Positions 8,312-17,086 of a stretch of DNA of 64,000 bases are shown here, one piece after another. Position numbers and translations under genes: made by a program. Each line of letters begins with the position of its first letter. The first letter of the stretch is position 1. Source of the DNA: Rhodospirillaceae bacterium. GTDB lineage: Bacteria; Pseudomonadota; Alphaproteobacteria; UBA6615. A model generated the notes under the pieces. It had not been told where the DNA came from. It made no database searches and saw only the letters and a program-made list of their open reading frames with translations. The DNA lies in assembly GCA_002713365.1 (NCBI GenBank), contig PASR01000008.1, positions 148,363 to 212,362 on the forward strand. The letters are read 5' to 3'.

Positions 8312-9889
8312 ATGGAAGATAATACACTTTTAATTGACAGCTCTGTAGCCCCAACAGAGTTAACTTTCTCTCCAATCTTTAACGTATCTGTACCCTTTAT
8401 TGATATTCATATAGAGGAAGGACGAGCAGATAAGGTCGCCATCCGCAATCTAGAAAGCGATATTACATATGGAGAATTATTTGAAAATGTAAATCGAGCG
8501 GGAAATGCCCTCAAAAACCTTAATATAGAAAAGGGCGACCGCGTTCTAATCGTAATTAAGGATAGCCCAGAATTTTTCTACGTCTTCTGGGGAGCAATAA
8601 AAGCTGGCTTCATTCCAGTACCTATCAGCACACTGCTCCGAACAAAAGATTATACTTTCATTATTGAGGATTCTGACTGTTCAGTAGCAATATACTCTCC
8701 CGAGTATGCTGATGAATTCGAAAATGCATTTATAGCCACAAAAACTAGTCCAGAATTTCATATTTGCACGGAAGGTGAAAAAGGTAGCTTAGTCTCTTTC
8801 ATGGCTTCATCAAGTGGTGATTTAGTGGCTCATCCATCAACAGCTGAAGATGATTGCTTTTGGCTATACACTTCAGGCTCAACTGGAACGCCCAAGGGAG
8901 CTGTTCACGCGCATAAAGATATGGTCATTACTAGCCAATACTACGGGGTAGAAACACTCGGTATAACCGATAAAGATGTGCACTATTCAGCTGCAAAATT
9001 ATTTTTTGCATATGGATTAGGAAACGCTATGTCATTTCCACTATGGACAGGAGGTCAAGCAATTTTACACAGCGGTCGTCCAACACCAGAGATAGTTCAT
9101 GAAACAATAGAAACTTTTAAGCCCTCTATTTTTTATGGCGTTCCGACCCTTTACGGCGCTCAATTACAGTCCTTGAATAAAGATATAAAAATATTTCCAT
9201 CTTTAAGACTGTGCGTTTCTGCTGGAGAACCCCTGCCTGAAATAATTTTTAAAAGATGGAAAGAAAGGACAGGACTAACAATCTTGGATGGTATTGGCAC
9301 CACAGAAACCCTCCATATTTTCATTAGCAATCACCTCGATGAAGTAAAACCCGGCACTAGTGGCAAATTAGTGCCCGGATACCAAGCAAAAATTGTAGAT
9401 AAATCTAATAATTCACTGGCGGTTAATGAAATTGGTGAACTAATGATTAAAGGAGAATCTATTATATCACGCTATTGGAATCTGCCTGATCGTTCTTCAG
9501 AGTCCTTAATTGACGGATGGATGCGTACTGGTGATTCATATTCTATTGATGAAGATGGTTTCTTTGTCTGTTATGGGCGAAGTGATGATATGTTAAAAGT
9601 TGGTGGAATCTGGGTATCACCAGTCGAGATTGAAGCCCAATTAATATCGCATGAAAAAGTTCTTGAGGCAGCAATTGTTGGAAAACACGATAAAGATCGC
9701 TTGATCAAGCCAGAAGCATACATTGTTCTGAAAGACCCAAATAGTTACTCTAAATTATTAGCCGAAGAACTACGTGAGTATTGCAAAAATAATCTAGCCC
9801 CTTATAAATATCCGCGTTGGTTTAACTTTGTTGAAGAGCTTCCTAAAACCTCTACAGGAAAAATACAAAGATTTAAACTGAGAGATTAG
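8312..9889 (+). CDS. bclA: benzoate-CoA ligase family protein
   Basis: 525 residues, ANL adenylate-forming enzyme of the benzoate-CoA ligase type. It activates benzoate or a related aromatic acid with ATP and CoA, the entry step of the box pathway. P-loop YTSGSTGTPKG lies at 186-196, the aryl-binding region AKLFFAYGLGNA follows, then GIGTTE (A5), MRTGDSY, and the catalytic lysine in TSTGKIQRFK at the carboxyl end (Lys about 517). It starts 8 bp after boxB and is the last gene of that operon, ending 34 bp from the convergent livF. Specificity (benzoate versus substituted benzoates) cannot be told. Confidence 0.9.
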   Translation: MEDNTLLIDSSVAPTELTFSPIFNVSVPFIDIHIEEGRADKVAIRNLESDITYGELFENVNRAGNALKNLNIEKGDRVLIVIKDSPEFFYVFWGAIKAGFIPVPISTLLRTKDYTFIIEDSDCSVAIYSPEYADEFENAFIATKTSPEFHICTEGEKGSLVSFMASSSGDLVAHPSTAEDDCFWLYTSGSTGTPKGAVHAHKDMVITSQYYGVETLGITDKDVHYSAAKLFFAYGLGNAMSFPLWTGGQAILHSGRPTPEIVHETIETFKPSIFYGVPTLYGAQLQSLNKDIKIFPSLRLCVSAGEPLPEIIFKRWKERTGLTILDGIGTTETLHIFISNHLDEVKPGTSGKLVPGYQAKIVDKSNNSLAVNEIGELMIKGESIISRYWNLPDRSSESLIDGWMRTGDSYSIDEDGFFVCYGRSDDMLKVGGIWVSPVEIEAQLISHEKVLEAAIVGKHDKDRLIKPEAYIVLKDPNSYSKLLAEELREYCKNNLAPYKYPRWFNFVEELPKTSTGKIQRFKLRD

Positions 9890-9923
9890 ATACTGCAAAG
9901 AACATAAATTTATTCGTAATGGA

Positions 9924-10625
9924 TTAGACACCCAAATAGTTTTGTTTTAATTGTTCATTAGCACGCAGTTCCATAGAGGTTCCTTGCCAAACAACTCTAC
10001 CCTTCTCAATAATGTAATGGCGATCAGCTATTTGTGATAAAATATCTACATTCTTATCTATTACCAAAAGTGCTAATGATTCTTTTTTTAGCCTCTGCAA
10101 ACATTTCCAAATTTCTTGCCTAACCATTGGGGCTAGTCCCTCTGTTGCTTCATCAAGAATTAAAAGTTTAGGATTAGTCATTAGCGCTCGCCCTATAGCT
10201 AACATTTGCTGTTCACCGCCTGATAACTGATTTCCCATACTACCTAAACGATCTTTCAGAACCGGAAATAAATCAATAACGCGCTCCATTGACCACCCAT
10301 CACCTTTATTGTTTGCAGGTACAGCGGTAGCAACCAAATTTTCTCGTACTGTTAAGTTAGGAAATATTTGTCTACCTTCAGGTACTAATCCAATTCCATA
10401 TTTTGCAACCCTAAATGATGGTAAATTACTTATAATTTTTTCTTCAAATTTAATATTACCCGCCACTATGGATAAGATACCCATAATTGTCCTTACGGTA
10501 GTTGTCTTACCCATTCCATTTCGACCTAAAAGAGTTACAAATTCTCCAGCGGAAATTTCTAAAGTCATTCCATACAGCACTTGGCTATCACCGTAAGCTG
10601 CTTCTACTGATTGTATGGACAGCAT
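9924..10625 (-). CDS. livF: branched-chain-type ABC transporter ATP-binding protein
   Basis: 233 residues, LivF class. Walker A GRNGMGKTT at about 35-43, signature LSGGEQQMLAIGRAL, Walker B LLILDEATEGLAP and the LivF-type LLVIDKNVD in place of the H-loop region. It powers the inner-membrane importer made by livH-livM with livG. Its ATG shares one base with the livG stop (TAATG), so the two are translationally coupled. It is the last gene of the operon, and its stop lies 34 bp from the convergent benzoate-CoA ligase. Confidence 0.93.
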   Translation of the reverse strand: MLSIQSVEAAYGDSQVLYGMTLEISAGEFVTLLGRNGMGKTTTVRTIMGILSIVAGNIKFEEKIISNLPSFRVAKYGIGLVPEGRQIFPNLTVRENLVATAVPANNKGDGWSMERVIDLFPVLKDRLGSMGNQLSGGEQQMLAIGRALMTNPKLLILDEATEGLAPMVRQEIWKCLQRLKKESLALLVIDKNVDILSQIADRHYIIEKGRVVWQGTSMELRANEQLKQNYLGV

Positions 10626-11383
10626 TATGTGATCTCTTCGTGATGACCCAAATACGCCGCTCGAACTTCCTCATTAGCTCGTATGTCTGAAGGGACACCA
10701 GACGCAATATCTCTGCCATACACTAGTACTGTAATTTGATCTGCTAACGCAAAAACAGCATCCATATCATGTTCAATAAGGAGCATAGTAAAGTCGGACT
10801 TTAGTTCATTAAGTAAGGATATCATAGTTTGACTTTCCTCAGCTCCCATGCCGGCCATTGGTTCATCCAAAAGTAACATTTTAGGTTGCGTCGCAAGGGC
10901 CATTGCAATTTCTAACTGTCGTTTTTCACCGTGGGCTAGATTACCAGCAATTACCTCTGCGCGAGCACCTAAACCAATTCTATCTAGAATTTCAAGTGCG
11001 GGTATACGTAGCCGGTCATCATTATTAGTCGGTCGCCAAAATCGAAAATTATGAGCACTCCGAGCTAGAATAGAAAAAACAACGTTATCTAGAGTCGAAA
11101 AATCAGGGAAAATACTTGTAATTTGAAATGAACGAGCTAATCCAAGGTTTGCGCGTTTTGATGGCCGAAGACGAGTAATAATTTTGTCATCAAACATTAT
11201 TTCTCCGGAATCAGGTAAAAGTTGTCCAGACAAAATATTAATAAGTGTGGTCTTACCCGCACCATTTGGGCCGATAATAGCATGGATTTGACCTGTCATT
11301 ACCTCTAAAGATAAATTATCACTAGCAATTATTCCTCCAAATGCCTTACAAATATTTTGTGTTTTTAATAAAGGTTTAATCAT
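10625..11383 (-). CDS. livG: branched-chain-type ABC transporter ATP-binding protein
   Basis: About 252 residues from the ATG at 11383, which begins inside the end of livM (8-bp overlap). A longer in-frame start adds an unconserved lead. Walker A GPNGAGKTT, a long LivG-type insert (RSAHNFRFWRP), signature LAHGEKRQLEIAMALA, Walker B LLLDEPMAGMG and switch LIEHDMD are visible. The insert and the missing SGG in the signature are typical of LivG. It pairs with LivF as the ATPase heterodimer of the importer. Confidence 0.92.
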   Translation of the reverse strand: MIKPLLKTQNICKAFGGIIASDNLSLEVMTGQIHAIIGPNGAGKTTLINILSGQLLPDSGEIMFDDKIITRLRPSKRANLGLARSFQITSIFPDFSTLDNVVFSILARSAHNFRFWRPTNNDDRLRIPALEILDRIGLGARAEVIAGNLAHGEKRQLEIAMALATQPKMLLLDEPMAGMGAEESQTMISLLNELKSDFTMLLIEHDMDAVFALADQITVLVYGRDIASGVPSDIRANEEVRAAYLGHHEEIT

Positions 11384-12332
11384 TACTTTTCCCGAAAAGG
11401 CCCGATAGCCCTCCTCGACCATATAACACCAGTATTATTAATAGAGGGCCAAAAATTAGATGCCAGTGTATTGTAAAACTTGATAGAATCTCAGATAGAA
11501 CAAGATAAGCTGTCGCTCCCATTACTGGTCCAAATACAGTGCCTAATCCGCCCATTATCACCATAAACATTAGCTCACCGGAGCGCGGCCAATCCATCAT
11601 GTCCGGACTCACAAATTTCTCAAAATTAGCCTGTAAAACACCTGCCAAACCGCATATAACCCCGGAAATTACAAACGCTGTCAGACGATAAGAATATGTT
11701 CTGATACCTACTGTGTTTAAGCGCACCTCATTGGATCGAGACCCCTTTAAAACCATTCCAAAGCGAGAATTTACTAAACGCCGAGTAAAATAAATTACAA
11801 GTAGGAGTAAAAAGAAAATTACGTAATAAAACGTAATATTATCATCAATTTTAAAATTGACATTTCCTAACTTAAAATGGCTACGGTGCCATACATTTAG
11901 TCCGTCATTACTACCATATTTATCCGCGCTTACGCCTAAGAAATAAATCATCTGGGCAAAAGCTAATGTAATCATAATAAAATATACGCCCTTCGTACGG
12001 AGTGATAGAGCGCCAAACAGTAAAGCGACAGCTCCACTAATTGCTAAAGCCACAGGCCACTGAATAAAACCATTATTTATCTCATGGAAACTAAATATAG
12101 CTATCGTATAGCCACCTATGCCAATATAGGCAGCATGCCCAAAGCTCACCATGCCACCGTAGCCAAGTATCAAATTAAGGCCAACCGCTGCAATTGACCA
12201 GATCATTATACGCGCAAAAACATCTACATAAAATGCCTCACCTAAAATTGGTGCTAAGAAAGGCATAAGAGCAAAAAGTAATAGTAGAATTACAGTACTA
12301 GAAGGAGTAGCTTTTTCCATTAGTCTCAGCAT
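11376..12332 (-). CDS. livM: branched-chain-type ABC transporter permease
   Basis: 318 residues with about eight to nine hydrophobic segments. LNLILGYGGMVSFGHAAYIGIGGY near residues 52-75 and the GVYFIMITLAFAQM segment are characteristic of LivM permeases. The EAA-like coupling region GLAGVLQANFEKFVSPDMMDWPRSGELMFMVIMGGLGT is intact. The ATG at 12332 lies 8 bp after the ancestral stop of livH, and a GGAGGA ribosome site sits within the end of livH. It forms the membrane channel with LivH, which is interrupted in this sequence. Confidence 0.92.
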   Translation of the reverse strand: MLRLMEKATPSSTVILLLLFALMPFLAPILGEAFYVDVFARIMIWSIAAVGLNLILGYGGMVSFGHAAYIGIGGYTIAIFSFHEINNGFIQWPVALAISGAVALLFGALSLRTKGVYFIMITLAFAQMIYFLGVSADKYGSNDGLNVWHRSHFKLGNVNFKIDDNITFYYVIFFLLLLVIYFTRRLVNSRFGMVLKGSRSNEVRLNTVGIRTYSYRLTAFVISGVICGLAGVLQANFEKFVSPDMMDWPRSGELMFMVIMGGLGTVFGPVMGATAYLVLSEILSSFTIHWHLIFGPLLIILVLYGRGGLSGLFGKSND

Positions 12333-12339
12333 TATTTTA

Positions 12340-13263
12340 TCATCCTCCTCGAGGAGGAAAGAGGCCTTGTGGACGAAAAACTAATACAGCCGCCATTAAC
12401 AAATAGATAAGCATGGAAGATAGAGCTGGCCCAGCTGCTTCGGCAGCATTAGACGGAAGTAGAGCTAATAACAGGACATCTAGAAAAGCCCTTCCCATTG
12501 TGTCAATTACGCCGGCCAGGATAGAAGCAATAAATGCACCACGTATAGATCATATTCCTCCAATCACGATCACTACAAATGCTAAAATTAATATCTCCTC
12601 CCCCATACCTATTTGAGCTTGATTAATAGGAGCAATAAGCATCCCTGCCAATCCAGCAAGCATAGCTCCTAGCCCAAAAACTGCAGTAAAAAGTAGTCGA
12701 ATGTTAACACCCAAGGCGCTTGCCATAACCCGATTAGACGCGCCTGCCCTTATCAGCATCCCTAATCGTGTCTTTGCAACCAACCAATACAACCCTATTG
12801 CAACTAACACACCAATTAGAATTATGAACAATCTATATGTAGGATAAACAATTCCTAGAGGTAGGTTAATACTCCCATCAAGCAATATGGGTAAAGGTAT
12901 CGCTAAGCCCGCAGGACCCCAAATTATTCTTACAAGCTCGTTCAGAAAAAGTATTAGCCCAAAGGTAGCTAATACTTGGTCCATATGGTCTCGAGCATAA
13001 ATAGTCCTTAGAGCAATAAACTCCAACACCATGCCAAACAGCAAGGTTAATGGCAAAGCAAAAATTATTCCTAAAATAAACGAGTCTAACCACAAAGTAA
13101 GTGTGGCAGCTGTAAAGGCACCGACCATATAAATCGATCCATGCGCTAGATTTACAAGGTCCATTATACCAAAAACTAAAGTCAATCCTGCTGCAAATAA
13201 AAAAAGCAGCATTCCAAGCTGAAATCCATTTAAAAGTTGTTCAACAAAAATATTTATATCCAT
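12340..13263 (-). pseudogene. livH: branched-chain-type ABC permease livH with in-frame premature TGA
   Basis: From the ATG at 13263 (GGAAGAG just upstream) the frame encodes 237 residues of a LivH permease, with LTLVFGIMDLVNLAHGSIYM and LRTIYARDHMDQVLATFGL. It then meets TGA at 12550-12552. The same frame continues for 69 more codons (SIRGAFIASILAGVIDTMGRAF ... FRPQGLFPPRGG) to a second TGA at 12340-12342. In the family this place reads GGIGSIRGA, so the stop replaces the conserved Gly, one base from GGA. The carboxyl part, including the last helices, would be lost. It could be a real nonsense mutation, a population variant or a sequencing error. TGA is used as an ordinary stop elsewhere here. 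Confidence 0.88.
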
Positions 13264-13292
13264 GGTCTCTTCCAAGGAATTTTATACAGAGA

Positions 13293-13311
13293 CGGGGGCC
13301 TATAGCCCCCG
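13293..13311 (-). terminator. GC-rich hairpin between substrate-binding-protein gene and livH
   Basis: CGGGGGC, loop CTATA, GCCCCCG: a perfect 7-bp GC-only stem, 27 bp beyond the stop of the binding-protein gene. No U-run follows it on the minus strand. A partial terminator or mRNA-stabilising hairpin that leaves the binding protein more abundant than the membrane parts is the usual role at this operon position; that role is inferred. Confidence 0.65.
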
Positions 13312-13337
13312 CCTTAGAACAAAATCTTTATCTAAAA

Positions 13338-14510
13338 TTATAGATTACAGTCTTTAGCATAAACGTCTTGATGATCTTTTAATGCTACACCGGTAATCTT
13401 TGTAGTCCATTTACCATTACTATCAACAACTACTTCCCGGCTATAGAAGTTCTGAATTGGGAAATGGTTATTACCAAATCGAACCTTCCCTCTTACTGAT
13501 GCAAAATCTGCTTTCTCAAGAGCTGCACGCATAGCGTCTACATCGCCTACCTTTCCGCCAGTCGCTTCTACGGCTGACTTAATAAGAAAGATAGAATCAT
13601 ATGCTTGTGCGGCATAAAATGACGGATAACTACCATGCTTCTTTTTAAAATCAGCAACAAAACGCTTGTTTTGAGGATTATCCATATCAGGAGACCAAAA
13701 TTGAGTCATTGTTGTTCCTAAAACCCCTGTCATTTTAGCCTGCTGTAGTCTCGGTAGGCTAAGAGAATCTAGAGTATAAACTGAATAGAGAGGAGTGCTA
13801 GACAGTCCGGCTTGTGCATACTGCTTTAAAAAGGCTGCCCCATGTTTTCCAGGATAAAAAGTAAACACTGCATCTGGTTTAGCAGCTTTAACTTTTGTAA
13901 ACTCAGCGGACCAGTCTATCTGTGTAGGCCACGTTGTCATATCCTTCCCAACCACTTTGCCTTTGAAAGTTCGTTCAACTCCTGCAACCATATCCTTTCC
14001 TGCAGCATAGTTAGGAGCTAGTACATAAAGTGACTTTATTGCTCTCTGATTAAGTACTTCTCCTAATGCCATCGGAGTTTGATCATTCTGCCAAGAAATA
14101 TTAAAGAAATTCTTATGACAGTTTTTTCCTGCTAAAGGTGAGGGACCGGCATTAGCGCTAATTAAAATTTTATTTGCATTAAGCACTACTGGGGCGGAAG
14201 CTAACAGGACGTGAGACCATATGTAACCTGCAACTATATCAACATCACCAGATTTAATAAGTTTTTCTGTTTTCTGTTTACCCTTTTGAGGATTAAATTC
14301 ATCGTCTTCATATATTATATTAACATCTAGAGCTCCCATCTTGCCGCCAATGTGCTCAACAGCAAGGTCAACAGCCTTCTTTTGGTCCACACCAATAATG
14401 GCAGCGCCAGTTGTTAAAGTAGTTACAAATCCAATGTTTATGGATTTAGCGTATGCTACTGATGAAGCCATCGCTAGAATCGCCGTGGCACTTAGAATTT
14501 TTTTAATCAT
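13338..14510 (-). CDS. ABC transporter periplasmic substrate-binding protein (HAAT family)
   Basis: 390 residues with a clear signal peptide (MIKKILSATAILAMASSVAYA, cleavage after AYA), so it is periplasmic. The rest is a type I Leu/Ile/Val-binding fold: NIGFVTTLTTGAAIIGVDQKKAVDLAVEHIGG, IYEDDEFNPQKGKQKTEKLI, and a C-terminal YSREVVVDSNGKW. Two cysteines near CHKNFFNISWQ and the last CNL may form a disulfide. It is first in the binding protein-livH-livM-livG-livF operon. Related proteins bind amino acids, amides or aromatic acids. The convergent box operon makes an aromatic acid a reasonable candidate ligand, but sequence does not prove this. Confidence 0.92.
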   Translation of the reverse strand: MIKKILSATAILAMASSVAYAKSINIGFVTTLTTGAAIIGVDQKKAVDLAVEHIGGKMGALDVNIIYEDDEFNPQKGKQKTEKLIKSGDVDIVAGYIWSHVLLASAPVVLNANKILISANAGPSPLAGKNCHKNFFNISWQNDQTPMALGEVLNQRAIKSLYVLAPNYAAGKDMVAGVERTFKGKVVGKDMTTWPTQIDWSAEFTKVKAAKPDAVFTFYPGKHGAAFLKQYAQAGLSSTPLYSVYTLDSLSLPRLQQAKMTGVLGTTMTQFWSPDMDNPQNKRFVADFKKKHGSYPSFYAAQAYDSIFLIKSAVEATGGKVGDVDAMRAALEKADFASVRGKVRFGNNHFPIQNFYSREVVVDSNGKWTTKITGVALKDHQDVYAKDCNL

Positions 14511-14653
14511 TTTTTACTCCCATTCATTGTTTTGCTATGGGAACACAAGAAGCGGTGATTGAAAAGTACCAATTATATCCCCCTTTCGGCTTATATAGTT
14601 TATAACAAATATTCTTTATGCATAAATAAACATTTTTTGGAAGTTACTAAAAC

Positions 14654-15514
14654 ATGATAGAAAATAACATACAATCGCGCCGTAGCTTTATCTTTACACC
14701 AGGTAATCGCCCCGAATACTTTAAAAAAGCACTTACGTCTGGTGCAGATATAATTTGCATTGAGCTCGAGGATGGTGTTGCACCTCATGATAAAGAGGAA
14801 GCCAGAAAAAAAATGCTAGAGATATTTTCTGATCCCCAAGCAGATGACGGCATTGAAAGAATAGTTAGGGTAAATAGTGGACGAACTGTTGAAGGAATAG
14901 CAGATATGCAAGCTATCTTAACCAGCGATAGTTTTGTGCCATCTATAATGTTGCCAAAGGTAAAGGGGCCCGAAGAAGTTCGTGGTATAGCTGAAACATT
15001 AGAGGAATATAATTTAGATACACGTCTACAAGCAATCATTGAAACCAATGAAGGTCTTGAAGCTGCATATGAAATCGCCCAATCAACATCTCGTCTTGAT
15101 GCACTTTTGTTTGGAGCAGTTGATCTTGCAGCAGAGTTGCGATGTACAAATAACTGGGAATCATTACTTTATGCTCGATCAAGAACTGTACATGCAGCAG
15201 CGGCTGCCAGAATCGACGCAATAGATGTTCCATGGCTCGATCTGAATGACGAAACTGGAATGCGTGAAGAGGCAGAGTCTAGCGCCAATCTCGGCTTTAC
15301 TGGAAAAGGAGTAATACATCCAAAGCAAATACCCATTATAAATGACGTTTATTCTCCAAGTGATGAAGAAATAAGATATGCTCAAAAAGTTATCAATGCA
15401 TTTGCTGAAGCAAACACTGGAGTAGTTGTCGTTGATGGAAAGTTAATAGAACGTCCCGTTCTAAGGACGATGCAAAGAATTTTAGTGCGCGGAGAACGGG
15501 CATTAAGAGACTGA
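14654..15514 (+). CDS. HpcH/HpaI-family CoA-ester lyase (CitE-like)
   Basis: 286 residues, the length of CitE-like lyases. RRSFIFTPGNRPEYFKKAL at the start (phosphate/CoA loop), CIELEDGVAPHDKEEAR (metal-binding acidic loop), IMLPKVKGPEEV, and IIETNEGLEAAYEI with the metal glutamate are all present, as is GFTGKGVIHPKQI. These enzymes cleave or hydrolyse malyl-CoA, citramalyl-CoA or related thioesters with Mg2+. It is divergent from the ABC transporter operon with a 143-bp gap that must hold both promoters, and may act downstream on acyl-CoA products. The exact substrate is unknown. Confidence 0.87.
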   Translation: MIENNIQSRRSFIFTPGNRPEYFKKALTSGADIICIELEDGVAPHDKEEARKKMLEIFSDPQADDGIERIVRVNSGRTVEGIADMQAILTSDSFVPSIMLPKVKGPEEVRGIAETLEEYNLDTRLQAIIETNEGLEAAYEIAQSTSRLDALLFGAVDLAAELRCTNNWESLLYARSRTVHAAAAARIDAIDVPWLDLNDETGMREEAESSANLGFTGKGVIHPKQIPIINDVYSPSDEEIRYAQKVINAFAEANTGVVVVDGKLIERPVLRTMQRILVRGERALRD

Positions 15515-15524
15515 GTATAATATG

Positions 15525-16964
15525 TTATTTACATAATGGCGGGGTTCCTATGCGCTCGCGGGCGGAACCCAGGACCTTCTCGAAAGTTAACGCTATAGCC
15601 AATAACTTTTCGTCTTTGCCATGCTGAGAAATAATATGCAAACCAACTGGCATATTAATAGCATCTAGTGCAACCGGCATAGAAACTGCACATAAATCAA
15701 GCATATTAACTGTACTAGTATTTCGTGACGCCGCCATATTTTTGCGATGATATTCCTTGGATTCAGCTACTTCTGAAAGTGTAGGAGGCGAAATCGCAAT
15801 AGTTGGGCCAACTATTGCATCAAAACCAAACATACTGTCCTGCATTTTTGATGCAAGTTGGAGTCGATAATTGCAACGAGCAATATACTCATTCGCTTCG
15901 ACACTTTCCATTACGTTAAAGCGACCCGCTACATTAGGATCGAGGTCCTCCTTAAACTCTAGCATTTCGTTATTTATAAAACTAGCAAACTCGGGCGCCG
16001 ACAAACCTCCTTTTTTAAATAATGCGTTTGACTCTTCAATTTCTGTATAATCTACAGCTGATATTCGAGCACCACTTTTTTCTAACTCACTAAGTGCCGA
16101 CATTACCCCTTCTGCAACTCCTGGATCACAATCATTAAAGTACCAATCACAAACGCCAATCTTAAAATCTGATATATCTGCCGTTTCAAGCCGCCTATAA
16201 AAATCATTAGGCGATTGACTTACAAATGGATCAATCACACTAAATGCTGATATTGAATCAGCAATATTACGAGTTAATGGTCCTGCAGTATCTAAAGTAT
16301 GACTTAAGGGCACAATTCCAGAAGTTGACCAACGGCCCTTACTAGTTTTAAGCCCAACTGTACCTGTAAAGCTGGCCGGCATGCGAACAGATCCAGCTGT
16401 ATCAGACCCTAATGCTAGTAAAGCTGAGCCCTCCCATAAACTAACACCAGCTCCTGCGCTAGAGCCACCAGGAACTCTATGATGATTATTGTCCCATGGA
16501 TTACGAGGAGTACCCCAGTGAACATTAGTACCCAGCGCACCAAAAGCAAATTGCACAGTATGTGTTTTTCCAGATACTACTGCGAGTTGATGACGCAATG
16601 CCCTAACCACTGGTCCTTCACTTTGCCATTTTTTTGTTAGTTCCCGTGGACAGCCTGCAAAAGTTGGATAGCCTGAAACGCCATAGAGATCTTTTATTGA
16701 AACAGGAATTCCCTGAAATACACCTAAATCTATTCCTGTAGCAAATACACTATCTACAGCCCTAGCCTCAGTAAGGAATCGGTGAGAGTCCCAAGTTTTG
16801 TATGCGTCCAAAACCTCACCACGGTCTTGACGATTAGCAATAGACCACTCAGCTATTTCTGTAGCTGATAAATCACCACTGCGAATTGCTCCTGCAATAT
16901 TTTTAATTGTATTTGTTTCAATGTTTTTAATTTTCAATGTCCTTATCCTCTTCATGTAAACCAA
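15525..16964 (-). CDS. amidase signature family enzyme
   Basis: 479 residues, amidase signature superfamily. The Ser-cisSer-Lys triad is readable: lysine in GIPVSIKDLYG, cis-serine in PGGSSAGAG, and nucleophile serine in GSDTAGSVRMPAS. GLKTSKGRWSTSGIVPLSHTLDTAGPLTR follows in the usual order. The start is uncertain: ATG at 16964, ATG nine bases in, or a TTG preceded by GAGGATAAGGA are all possible. It converges with the CoA-ester lyase, 10 bp apart. Amides of aromatic acids such as benzamide could feed the box pathway, but this is only suggested by position. Confidence 0.9.
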   Translation of the reverse strand: MVYMKRIRTLKIKNIETNTIKNIAGAIRSGDLSATEIAEWSIANRQDRGEVLDAYKTWDSHRFLTEARAVDSVFATGIDLGVFQGIPVSIKDLYGVSGYPTFAGCPRELTKKWQSEGPVVRALRHQLAVVSGKTHTVQFAFGALGTNVHWGTPRNPWDNNHHRVPGGSSAGAGVSLWEGSALLALGSDTAGSVRMPASFTGTVGLKTSKGRWSTSGIVPLSHTLDTAGPLTRNIADSISAFSVIDPFVSQSPNDFYRRLETADISDFKIGVCDWYFNDCDPGVAEGVMSALSELEKSGARISAVDYTEIEESNALFKKGGLSAPEFASFINNEMLEFKEDLDPNVAGRFNVMESVEANEYIARCNYRLQLASKMQDSMFGFDAIVGPTIAISPPTLSEVAESKEYHRKNMAASRNTSTVNMLDLCAVSMPVALDAINMPVGLHIISQHGKDEKLLAIALTFEKVLGSARERIGTPPLCK

Positions 16965-17086
16965 TCAGTATATTGCAAGATAAAAATAGTAAAAATAATA
17001 TTATGCTAACCAAACTGGATAAACTCTCCTATATATGAACCACTGTAGATAAATTCTTAAATAAATTTTTTACGTAAGGAAAAATT

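Noticed and set aside
12550-12552. TGA in livH as selenocysteine or as Trp through a changed genetic code
   Set aside because: No selenocysteine machinery or selenoprotein family is involved, the position is Gly in the family, and TGA serves as a normal stop for other genes in the window.
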